Part shown: piece by piece, positions 1 to 5,460 of the stretch
Position numbering within the stretch: the first letter of the stretch is position 1
Layout: each line of letters begins with the position of its first letter
Assembly (NCBI GenBank): GCA_045577475.1
Contig: JAZNIM010000109.1
Coordinates: forward strand, 1 to 6,549
Direction: 5' to 3'
Length of the DNA: 6,549 bases
From: UMGS1387 sp045577475
GTDB taxonomy: Bacteria > Bacillota > Clostridia > Oscillospirales > CAG-382
Made by a program: the position numbers and the translations under genes
The notes under the pieces: generated by a model
What the model was told of the DNA's origin: nothing
What the model saw: only the letters and a program-made list of their open reading frames with translations
Databases searched by the model: none

Positions 1-125
1 CCCATAGCCTCCGCGGCGAGGGAAACCTGAAATCCGTAAGGATTTAGTTTCCCGATGAGCGGGCTGTTTTGATACTTTTCCAGAGGGAAAAGTATGACTC
101 GCTGTCCGCAGACAGCGAAACACCT
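1..125. repeat. Cluster of short hairpins downstream of the AraC gene
   Basis: This stretch has no credible coding frame but contains a series of inverted repeats. An imperfect stem lies at 20-53 (GGGAAAC pairing with GTTTCCC, AAATCC with GGATTT, loop GTAA). A small one at 51-63 (CCCG-ATGAG-CGGG) competes with it. A perfect 10-bp stem is at 72-95 (ATACTTTTCC / GGAAAAGTAT, loop AGAG). A perfect 8-bp stem is at 99-118 (TCGCTGTC / GACAGCGA, loop CGCA). Read on the minus strand the last has the TTTCG-stem-TGCG-stem-CGAGT layout of the 44-bp repeat units at 157-244 and 6467-6549, so it is probably a relative. No T-tract typical of a terminator follows these stems. The function is unknown; an intergenic repeat element similar in style to REP/MITE sequences is the best description. 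Confidence 0.6.
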
Positions 126-156
126 GAGTGACATAAAACTAACTAATTAACTAACT

Positions 157-244
157 ATAAAAAATGAAAAATGTAACTCAACCTCCGCAGAGGTCGAAAC
201 TCCCTACCAAGCATAAAAGCAACTCGGCACTACAGTGCCGAACC
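157..244 (-). repeat. Two tandem 44-bp hairpin repeat units
   Basis: On the minus strand, units start at 244 and at 200, exactly 44 bases apart. Each begins with a (G)GTTCG/GTTTCG box and a short hairpin, then GAGTTGC or GAGTTAC; the first continues into a linker ending GGTAGGGA. Stem one (224-241) is TCGGCAC / GTGCCGA around TACA on the plus strand (TGTA on the minus strand). Stem two (178-197) is TCAACCTC / GAGGTCGA around CGCA (TGCG on the minus strand), with one G-T pair. The second unit loses similarity after the hairpin. The same unit, with the same 44-base period, recurs on the plus strand at the right end of the window. Both groups lie just 3' of a gene and read in that gene's direction, so they may affect transcript ends, but neither has an immediate T-run. 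Confidence 0.75.
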
Positions 245-253
245 CCAAAAACA

Positions 254-1000
254 TCAAAATTCCCCCCTGTATAAAGACGGCGAAATCTTCTTTTTCTTCT
301 TAAAGAACGCACTGAAATAATACTCGCTGTCAAATCCGCAAAGAGGAGCTATCTCACGTATGCTAAGATCTGTGCTCGTAAGAAGCTGCTGCGCCTTGTT
401 GAGCCTGAGATTTGTAAGATAGTCAGAGGGGGTCATGCCGACTGCATACTTGAACCGCCTTGAAAAGTGCACGTAAGAAAGCCCAAGGGATTGTGCTATG
501 TCCGGCAGATGTATTTTCTGATGATAGCTGCTGCCCAGAATCTCAAGTGCCTGACATACCATAACATCGTTTGTGGGAAAAAAGCTTAATCTGCTTGCAT
601 TTTCCATCTTGTAAAGGGTGATTATGTCGCCAAAAAGACTCTGAACACAGGAAAAATCGTTCTGTAGCGGTATGCTTGTGCTGACACTGTTAAGCATGCG
701 TATTGTTGAGGCAATTCTGTCCTTGTCGTAAAACTTTATGTGATGGGTGTCAAAAAGCATCTCGTCACAGGTAAATCTGAAAAAGTGGACGGTTACGGGT
801 GTTATCGTTTTTCTTTTGTAATGCACCCCTTTTTCAAAGAAAACCGCCTCAAAGGGATTTACCGTAATGCTGCCGTTTCCGTCTTCAAAGGTGTATGTAC
901 CGCTTTCGGATAACGCAAGAATGTTGTTTTCAGCCGTAAAATCCTGCTGAATGAACTGGTCACGGTGACGGGATGTGTATATTAAAAGCTCAAATGACAT
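254..1000 (-). CDS. AraC-family transcriptional regulator
   Basis: This is a predicted cytoplasmic DNA-binding activator or repressor of 248 residues, a normal size for the family. Residues about 1-130 form the N-terminal cupin-like sensing part (the ESGTYTF and NPFEAVFFEKG stretches are typical of the ligand-binding barrel). Residues about 150-248 are the AraC/XylS DNA-binding domain with two helix-turn-helix units, about 165-184 (LPDIAQSLGLSYVHFSRRFK) and 213-234 (SIREIAPLCGFDSEYYFSAF), closed by SPSLYR. The start at 1000 is chosen because AGGTGA (1005-1010) sits four bases upstream. The longer frame opening at 1039 would begin almost at the predicted transcription start. An odd run of five lysines (234-238) replaces the usual KxxG-type turn before SPSLYR. 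The gene diverges from the SDR-dehydratase-aldolase operon across overlapping promoters, so it is most likely the local regulator, responding to a sugar or sugar acid (inference). Confidence 0.93.
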   Translation of the reverse strand: MSFELLIYTSRHRDQFIQQDFTAENNILALSESGTYTFEDGNGSITVNPFEAVFFEKGVHYKRKTITPVTVHFFRFTCDEMLFDTHHIKFYDKDRIASTIRMLNSVSTSIPLQNDFSCVQSLFGDIITLYKMENASRLSFFPTNDVMVCQALEILGSSYHQKIHLPDIAQSLGLSYVHFSRRFKYAVGMTPSDYLTNLRLNKAQQLLTSTDLSIREIAPLCGFDSEYYFSAFFKKKKKISPSLYRGEF

Positions 1001-1004
1001 ATAT

Positions 1005-1010
1005 TCACCT
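1005..1010 (-). promoter_or_regulatory. Ribosome binding site fixing the AraC start
   Basis: AGGTGA on the minus strand lies four bases before the ATG at 1000. It decides for the internal ATG rather than the in-frame ATG at 1039, which has no such site. Confidence 0.8.
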
Positions 1011-1044
1011 GCTATCCTTAAAATGATAAAATAATACAAATAAT

Positions 1045-1073
1045 ATTATAAAATAATGTATTGACATTGTCAA
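1045..1073 (-). promoter_or_regulatory. Sigma-70-type promoter for the AraC gene
   Basis: On the minus strand TTGACA (1073-1068), a 17-base spacer and TATAAT (1050-1045) match the consensus at every position. Transcription would begin near 1038, leaving a leader of about 38 bases before the ATG at 1000. The -35 box overlaps the rightward promoter, so polymerase can hardly occupy both at once. Confidence 0.85.
1061..1073. promoter_or_regulatory. Palindrome made by the two -35 boxes, possible operator
   Basis: TTGACA-T-TGTCAA is a perfect 13-bp inverted repeat. Each half is the -35 hexamer of one of the two divergent promoters. It could serve as an operator for a dimeric regulator or may simply follow from the two fused -35 elements. 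AraC proteins more often bind direct repeats, so binding by the adjacent regulator is uncertain. Confidence 0.55.
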
Positions 1074-1089
1074 GTGCCGTTGATACAAT
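1061..1089 (+). promoter_or_regulatory. Sigma-70-type promoter for the SDR-dehydratase-aldolase operon
   Basis: TTGACA (1061-1066), a 17-base spacer and TACAAT (1084-1089) form a near-consensus promoter. The start would be near 1096, giving an AT-rich leader of about 64 bases before the TTG at 1160. I see no strong hairpin or riboswitch-like fold in that leader. The -35 sequence is half of a 13-bp palindrome shared with the leftward promoter. Confidence 0.85.
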
Positions 1090-1143
1090 AGCTTTGGACG
1101 TGTATGTATGTCTGATTATATTATGATAATAAAATACATTCAT

Positions 1144-1151
1144 AAGGGAAG
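1144..1151 (+). promoter_or_regulatory. Ribosome binding site favouring a TTG start for the SDR
   Basis: AAGGGAAG ends eight bases before TTG at 1160. The alternative GTG at 1151 overlaps its last base, and the ATG at 1155 is out of frame and stops at once (ATG CTT TGA), so TTG is the best start. Confidence 0.65.
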
Positions 1152-1159
1152 TGTATGCT

Positions 1160-1942
1160 TTGAAGGATGTTCTTATAACAGGCGGAACACGCAACACAGG
1201 GTTTGTAATTGCAAAGACCTTTGCAAAAGATGGCTACCGTGTTCACATAACAGGTCGGAAACTTGAAGAAGTCAGGGGAGCCGCAGAAAAAATAAAGTTG
1301 GAATATCCCCAAGCCGAGGTTTTTCCTTACAGCCTTGAAATGTCGGATGTATCGGATATAAACAGAGTTTTTTCCGAAATCAAGGAAAACGCAGGAAAGC
1401 TGGATGTGTTTGTTGCAAATGCGGCACATCTCGGCATTGACCTTGATATTTATAACACCACAGAAGCTGATTTTGATGCGGTAATGGATGTCAATGTCAA
1501 GGGAAACTTTTTCTGCTGTCAGAATGCGGCAAAGCTTATGAAGGACAACGGCGGAAGAATTGTGTTCCTCAGCTCTGTTCAGAGCAAGGGTGCGGTTGAG
1601 GGCAGAACGGTGTATTCCACCTCAAAGGCGGCACTCAATATGCTTTGCAAGACTCTTGCCTATGACCTTGCACCTTATAAAATTCAGTGTAATACCCTGA
1701 TTGTAGGTGCAATCCACAGCGACAGATGGGACGAGCTTGACGAGCAAACAACGGAAAAACGCCGCAGTGCATATCCTTCGGGACGTGAAAGCTACCCCGA
1801 AGAAGTGGCAAATGCGGTTATGTACTTTGCAAAGGACTGTCCCGAAACAGTGACGGGCACTGAGCTTACCATTGACTCGGGTCTTTTGCTTTCCTTGCTT
1901 CCATACAGGGACAGAAAGCAGTTTAAAAGGGAGGATTTTTAA
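1160..1942 (+). CDS. Short-chain dehydrogenase/reductase (SDR)
   Basis: This is a predicted soluble NAD(P)(H)-dependent oxidoreductase of 260 residues with a Rossmann fold, a typical classical-SDR length. The nucleotide-binding motif is TGGTRNTG (7-14), followed by VANAA (85-89). The catalytic tetrad is complete: N112, S139, Y152 and K156 (YSTSK). TGTELTIDSG (232-241) is the usual C-terminal signature. R33 after the second strand suggests NADP(H). The glycine normally at position 12 of the binding motif is asparagine. The start is taken as TTG at 1160, eight bases after AAGGGAAG; the in-frame GTG at 1151 overlaps that site and would leave no spacer. The stop codon abuts the dehydratase ATG, so the genes form an operon. 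Its role could be oxidising an aldose or a 2-keto-3-deoxy intermediate, or reducing a keto-acid; the family is sure, the substrate is not. Confidence 0.9.
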   Translation: MKDVLITGGTRNTGFVIAKTFAKDGYRVHITGRKLEEVRGAAEKIKLEYPQAEVFPYSLEMSDVSDINRVFSEIKENAGKLDVFVANAAHLGIDLDIYNTTEADFDAVMDVNVKGNFFCCQNAAKLMKDNGGRIVFLSSVQSKGAVEGRTVYSTSKAALNMLCKTLAYDLAPYKIQCNTLIVGAIHSDRWDELDEQTTEKRRSAYPSGRESYPEEVANAVMYFAKDCPETVTGTELTIDSGLLLSLLPYRDRKQFKREDF

Positions 1943-3130
1943 ATGAAAATTACCGACATCAAAACATTTATAATCGACGCATACAGAACAAACTGGACTT
2001 TTATCAAGGTTGAAACAGACGAGGGACTTTACGGCTACGGCGAGGCATCCCTTGGCACACAGGAAATGGCACTGAGCGGCTGCGTTAATGACCTGAAACG
2101 CCTTATTGTTGGCAGAAATCCTCTTGAAATCGAAAAGATGAAGTTTGAGGTTTACCGTGATATTTACTGGAAGGGCGGACCTGTTCTCATGTCGGCACTC
2201 AGCGGAGTAGAGATGGCAATGTGGGATATTACGGGTAAATACTACAATGCACCGGTATCTGCACTTCTCGGCGGTAAAATACGTGATAAAGTGAAGATGT
2301 ACGCAAATGCGTGGTTTGTAGGTGCAAAAGAGCCTGAGGAATTTGCAAAGGCGGCAAAGAAAACAGTTGACCTTGGTGTAAAAGCTCTCAAGTGGGATCC
2401 CTTCGGAAGTGCACACATGACCATCGAAAACGAGGGATTTTATAAGGCAATAGACATTGTTGCGGCAGTACGTGAGGCGGCAGGAAAAAACACCGACCTT
2501 CTTATCGAGTGCCACGGAAGATTCAATCCGTACACGGCTATCAAGCTGTCAAAGGCACTTGAGCCTTACAACATTTTCCTTATGGAAGAGCCTTGTCCTC
2601 CCGATAACCCTGAGTCTTTGGCACAGGTAAGAAGAAAGTCAAACATTCCTATTTCGGGCGGCGAGAGAGTTTACTCAATTTACGGTTTTCAGGACTACTT
2701 TGACAAGGGTGCGGTTGATATTGCACAACCCGACATCTTCCACACAGGCGGTATTTACGAAAGCAAGAAGATTGCGGCAATGGCAGAAGCAAGGCATATT
2801 CCCGTGTCCTTCCACAATCCGTCGGGACCCATATCCAATGCGGCAATACTTCAGCTTGCTTCCACAGTTCCAAATTTCCTTATCCACGAAATTATGCTTA
2901 CAGACGGCTCATTCAGAAAGGAAATCACCAATGAGCGTGTAGTATATGAAGACGGCTTCATAATGGTACCCGATGCACCGGGTCTTGGCATAGAGGTTAA
3001 CGAGGACGTGCTGGAAAAGTATCCTTATCAGCCGAGAAACTTAAGACATTACAACAACAATCTTACAAGCATACGTCCCAAAGGGGATGCAAAGTACTAT
3101 TTCGTTGGCTTGGAGGATAAAAATGATTGA
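1943..3130 (+). CDS. Enolase-superfamily sugar-acid dehydratase (mandelate racemase/galactonate dehydratase-like)
   Basis: Predicted to abstract the C2 proton of a sugar acid and eliminate the C3 hydroxyl as water, giving a 2-keto-3-deoxy acid, with Mg2+ as cofactor. It is 395 residues, normal for the mandelate racemase subgroup. The N-terminal capping domain is about 1-120 and the barrel domain follows. Inferred metal ligands are E189 (IECHGR), E215 (MEEP) and E241 (GGER). H191 in the HGR motif and the D264 (QPD) / H291 pair correspond to the acid-base residues of D-galactonate dehydratase. The first ligand is Glu where E. coli DgoD has Asp. AGGGAGGA (1928-1935) lies seven bases upstream of the ATG, which directly follows the SDR stop; the end overlaps the aldolase start by eight bases. 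The pairing with an aldolase supports a catabolic dehydratase. The substrate (galactonate, arabinonate, fuconate, rhamnonate or other) cannot be assigned. Confidence 0.9.
   Translation: MKITDIKTFIIDAYRTNWTFIKVETDEGLYGYGEASLGTQEMALSGCVNDLKRLIVGRNPLEIEKMKFEVYRDIYWKGGPVLMSALSGVEMAMWDITGKYYNAPVSALLGGKIRDKVKMYANAWFVGAKEPEEFAKAAKKTVDLGVKALKWDPFGSAHMTIENEGFYKAIDIVAAVREAAGKNTDLLIECHGRFNPYTAIKLSKALEPYNIFLMEEPCPPDNPESLAQVRRKSNIPISGGERVYSIYGFQDYFDKGAVDIAQPDIFHTGGIYESKKIAAMAEARHIPVSFHNPSGPISNAAILQLASTVPNFLIHEIMLTDGSFRKEITNERVVYEDGFIMVPDAPGLGIEVNEDVLEKYPYQPRNLRHYNNNLTSIRPKGDAKYYFVGLEDKND
3112..3117 (+). promoter_or_regulatory. Ribosome binding site fixing the aldolase start
   Basis: GGAGGA lies inside the end of the dehydratase gene, five bases before ATG at 3123. 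It rules out the longer frame that opens at 3087, and implies translational coupling across the eight-base overlap. Confidence 0.85.
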
Positions 3131-3764
3131 CATTATAAGAAAAGAACGCTTCATGGCAATTCTACGCAACATGCCAATGGACAAGTTCGAAAAAACGGTT
3201 CAGGCTCTTTTTGAAGGCGGAATACGTATTTTTGAGGTTACATACAATCCTTCAAAGAGTGATACAATTGAAACCGTAAACAAGTCCTTTGAGATAATCA
3301 AAGCAAATTTCGGCAAAGCCGCACACCTTTGTGCAGGTACGGTTGTAAAGACCGAATTTGTGGAAGCGGCGTACAAGGCAGGTGCAAAATGCATCGTTTC
3401 GCCTAACACAAGCGAGAAGATTATAGCACTTACAAAACAGCTTGGCATGACATCAATCCCCGGTGCCTTCACGCCTACGGAGATAGTAAATGCATACGAG
3501 CTTGGTGCGGATTTGGTGAAAATTTTCCCCATACTTCCTGACAATATTGCTTATCTTAAAAACATTATCTCTCCCCTGTCACACATTCCTTTTGTCACAA
3601 CGGGAGGAGTCAGACTTGACAACGCTGCGGAATTTCTCAAAGTGGGTGCTGCTGCCGTTGCCGCAGGTGTTACTCTTGTGCCTACGGATATGTTGGATAA
3701 TGAGGATTATGCAGGTATTACCGAAAACGCACGCAAGTTTGTGGAGATTGCGAAGAACGCATAA
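3123..3764 (+). CDS. 2-keto-3-deoxy-(phospho)gluconate / 4-hydroxy-2-oxoglutarate-type aldolase
   Basis: A class I (Schiff-base) aldolase of 213 residues, the usual length for the Eda/KdgA/DgoA family, predicted to split a 2-keto-3-deoxy sugar acid into pyruvate and an aldehyde. The Schiff-base lysine is K133 (LVKIFP), E38 (FEVT) is the acid-base glutamate, T73 lies in AGTVV, and GG at 161-162 in TTGGV is the usual phosphate/carboxylate loop. IPGAFTPTE (112-120) is a family signature. N42 stands where E. coli Eda has Arg49; DgoA-type KDPGal aldolases also carry Asn there (EIPLNS). The start at 3123 is set by GGAGGA at 3112-3117. It is the last gene of the operon and ends just before a strong bidirectional terminator. 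Whether the substrate is phosphorylated is open, since no kinase gene is nearby. I leave the gene symbol blank because substrate specificity decides it. Confidence 0.92.
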   Translation: MIDIIRKERFMAILRNMPMDKFEKTVQALFEGGIRIFEVTYNPSKSDTIETVNKSFEIIKANFGKAAHLCAGTVVKTEFVEAAYKAGAKCIVSPNTSEKIIALTKQLGMTSIPGAFTPTEIVNAYELGADLVKIFPILPDNIAYLKNIISPLSHIPFVTTGGVRLDNAAEFLKVGAAAVAAGVTLVPTDMLDNEDYAGITENARKFVEIAKNA

Positions 3765-3775
3765 CATATAAAAAC

Positions 3776-3808
3776 GCACCTCGGCTTTGATCAGTCGGGG
3801 TGCATTTT
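3776..3808. terminator. Bidirectional Rho-independent terminator
   Basis: An 11-bp stem with two G-T pairs (GCACCTCGGCT / AGTCGGGGTGC, 3776-3786 and 3793-3803) closes a six-base loop. ATTTT follows on the plus strand and CGTTTTT on the minus strand. It sits between the convergent aldolase and dehydrogenase genes and can serve both; the longer T-run favours the minus strand. Confidence 0.88.
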
Positions 3809-3829
3809 CGCTAATATAACTGTGACAAA

Positions 3830-4939
3830 TTACATAAACAATTCCCTGAGAATTTCCTCAGCCATCTTAACATCCACCGTGCCGTAGCACTTTTTAAGAT
3901 TTTTGTTGTCGACAAATCTCGGTAAAAGCTCGATGAGCTTTTCTTCCGTCAGCTTTACGTCAAGCTTTGGAAGATTCTTTTCAACCAAATCCAGTAAATC
4001 CTCAATTTCAACGCCTGAGCGGCAAACAAACTGCTCTACCTTGTCAGGCTCTGCTTTTGCATTGTGAGAAAGAAAGTGGTGAAGATATACAGCACAGGCA
4101 TTTCCGTGGGGAACGCCGTACTGCTCGGAAAGAAAATACCCCATACCGTGAGGAAAACATGTACCCGAAACGCTTATTGCAAGACCGCCGTAAAGCGAAG
4201 CACAGTAAAGCACTTCACGTTCTTCATAGGAAAGCTCAGATGCATCACGACTTGCCGTAACATATAGGGAGTCCATAAGTAACTGCACACCTCTGATGGC
4301 AAATTCACGGCAGATTTCGTTGGAGGTACGGTTGAAATATGCTTCAACACAGTGACACAGGGCATCAAGTGCCGTTGAACGGGTAAACTCGGTTGATAAT
4401 GACATGGTATAGCTTGGGTCGCCGAAGCTGACGGACGGATAGGTGTCATCTGTGCGAAAGCTCTTTTTTAAGCCTTTTGAGTTGGTAATTACCGCAACAG
4501 GTGTCACCTCGCTGCCCGTACCCGCAGTTGTTCCCACAGCAATTATAGGCAGCGGCTTTGCATCCCATTCCATACCGTAAAGAGCTTTTTCGCTTGTATC
4601 ATTACATGCCGCAAGCACCGCAACTGCCTTTGCCGCATCCAAGGGTGAGCCTCCGCCGATACCGATTATAAAGTCGGCACTTGTTTTTTTTGCAAGAAGC
4701 GATGCTTCAAGACAGGAAGCATATGTGGGATTTTGTCCGATGCCGTCGTAGATTTCAAAGGATACCCCCACCTTTGTAAGTGCCGCTGTCACGTCATCCA
4801 ACGCACCGCACTTTTTTGCACTTGTCTTTCCCGTTACAATAACGCATTTTGTGCCGTACTTCTTGAATACATCGGCATTTTTTGATATGCAGTCCTTGCC
4901 TGTGATGATTTTTGCAGGCATAAAAAAGTTCATTTCCAT
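3830..4939 (-). CDS. Iron-containing alcohol dehydrogenase
   Basis: A group III (Fe-dependent) NAD(P)-linked alcohol dehydrogenase of 369 residues, close to FucO/DhaT/YqhD-type enzymes in length, predicted to interconvert an aldehyde and an alcohol in the cytoplasm. The N-terminal dinucleotide-binding half has IGGGSPLDAAK (94-104) and TTAGTGSE (137-144). The C-terminal helical half supplies the four metal ligands expected from FucO: D192 and H196 (LDALCH), H264 (FPHGMG) and H278 (VPHGN). The start at 4939 is chosen because GGAG (4948-4951) is eight bases upstream; the GTG at 4948 overlaps that site. It converges on the aldolase and diverges from the cupin gene. In context it may reduce the aldehyde from the aldolase step, for example lactaldehyde, glycolaldehyde or glyceraldehyde, to the alcohol and so recycle the reduced cofactor (inference). 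Confidence 0.93.
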   Translation of the reverse strand: MEMNFFMPAKIITGKDCISKNADVFKKYGTKCVIVTGKTSAKKCGALDDVTAALTKVGVSFEIYDGIGQNPTYASCLEASLLAKKTSADFIIGIGGGSPLDAAKAVAVLAACNDTSEKALYGMEWDAKPLPIIAVGTTAGTGSEVTPVAVITNSKGLKKSFRTDDTYPSVSFGDPSYTMSLSTEFTRSTALDALCHCVEAYFNRTSNEICREFAIRGVQLLMDSLYVTASRDASELSYEEREVLYCASLYGGLAISVSGTCFPHGMGYFLSEQYGVPHGNACAVYLHHFLSHNAKAEPDKVEQFVCRSGVEIEDLLDLVEKNLPKLDVKLTEEKLIELLPRFVDNKNLKKCYGTVDVKMAEEILRELFM

Positions 4940-4979
4940 GATGTTCACTCCGATTTTAAAAAAAATGTCAAAATAATGC

Positions 4980-5008
4980 TTGAAAAGTTCTTATCTATAT
5001 TATATACT
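4980..5008 (+). promoter_or_regulatory. Sigma-70-type promoter for the cupin-MBL gene pair
   Basis: TTGAAA (4980-4985), a 17-base spacer and TATACT (5003-5008) match the consensus closely. Transcription would begin near 5015, giving a leader of about 50 bases before the cupin ATG. Its -10 box overlaps the -10 box of the leftward promoter by two bases. Confidence 0.78.
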
Positions 5009-5027
5009 GTTTCTATAAAAAAAACAA
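4999..5027 (-). promoter_or_regulatory. Sigma-70-type promoter for the iron-containing dehydrogenase
   Basis: On the minus strand TTGTTT (5027-5022), a 17-base spacer that starts with a T-run, and a perfect TATAAT (5004-4999) form the promoter. The start would be near 4992, about 53 bases before the ATG at 4939. The -35 is weak (three of six), so the promoter may need an activator. Confidence 0.72.
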
Positions 5028-5064
5028 TACCCTAATGTGTTTAATTTGAAAGTGAGAGATTGAT

Positions 5065-5415
5065 ATGATTAAAAGAAGCAATGAATTTACTCCCGAGCTT
5101 CGTGAAAACATGAGAGGCGGCGACGGCACTGTTATGGTAACAGGCTTTGTAAGCCCCGAGGAGCTTAACAACAAGGGCAGACTTTTCGGCAAAATCACCC
5201 TTAAACCCGGCTGCGGCATAGGCTTTCACGTACACGAAAAGGACAGCGAGCTGTTTTACATAATCAAGGGAACTGCCGTATATGACGACAACGGCACAAA
5301 GGTGACGGTAAATGCAGGTGACGTAACCGTAACTCCTGCCGGCACGGGACACTCCATCAAGAACGAAACAGACGAGGATGTAGAGCTTATTGCACTTATC
5401 GTTTACGCAGAATAA
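5065..5415 (+). CDS. Small single-domain cupin protein
   Basis: A 116-residue protein that is almost entirely one cupin barrel, predicted soluble, with no signal peptide. Cupin motif 1 is complete: GFHVHEKDSELFYIIKG places H55, H57 and E62 as metal ligands. Motif 2 (GDVTVTPAGTGHSI) gives the fourth, H96, so it should bind a divalent metal. The ATG at 5065 is the only good start; the ribosome binding site is weak (GTGAGAG, ending six bases upstream). It is the first gene after a clear promoter and is followed 45 bases later by the MBL hydrolase. Cupins of this size serve as sugar isomerases, dioxygenases, lyases or binding proteins, and the sequence does not say which. With sugar-acid genes nearby, a sugar epimerase/isomerase or an accessory binding role is plausible. 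Confidence 0.88.
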   Translation: MIKRSNEFTPELRENMRGGDGTVMVTGFVSPEELNNKGRLFGKITLKPGCGIGFHVHEKDSELFYIIKGTAVYDDNGTKVTVNAGDVTVTPAGTGHSIKNETDEDVELIALIVYAE

Positions 5416-5449
5416 CTAATTACAGTCAGGGCAACATTCAGGCAAAATC

Positions 5450-5455
5450 AGGTGA
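5450..5455 (+). promoter_or_regulatory. Ribosome binding site fixing the MBL hydrolase start
   Basis: AGGTGA is five bases before ATG at 5461. The in-frame GTG at 5452 lies inside this site and is not a likely start. The same AGGTGA form precedes the AraC gene. Confidence 0.75.
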
Positions 5456-5460
5456 TACCA

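Noticed and set aside
157..244. CRISPR array or integron attC-like site
   Set aside because: The repeats are only one or two units with similar linkers and no unique spacers of constant size. No cas, integrase or cassette genes are present.
1001..1039. N-terminal extension of the AraC regulator from an upstream ATG
   Set aside because: The upstream ATG lies at the predicted transcription start and lacks a ribosome binding site, while the ATG at 1000 has AGGTGA at ideal spacing.
1096..1159. Riboswitch or attenuator in the operon leader
   Set aside because: The leader is short and AT-rich with no GC-rich stem, terminator or known aptamer motif that I can recognise.
1622..2515. Long open frame on the minus strand opposite the SDR and dehydratase genes
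   Set aside because: It is antisense to two clear enzyme genes, has a cysteine-rich composition typical of a shadow frame, and has no ribosome binding site or recognisable domain.
3087..3122. N-terminal extension of the aldolase
   Set aside because: The added residues do not match the family, and GGAGGA five bases before 3123 marks the true start.
5426..5452. Three TCAGG words between the cupin and MBL genes as an operator
   Set aside because: The spacing is uneven (12 and 10 bases), the last word is part of the ribosome binding site, and the words are short enough to arise by chance.
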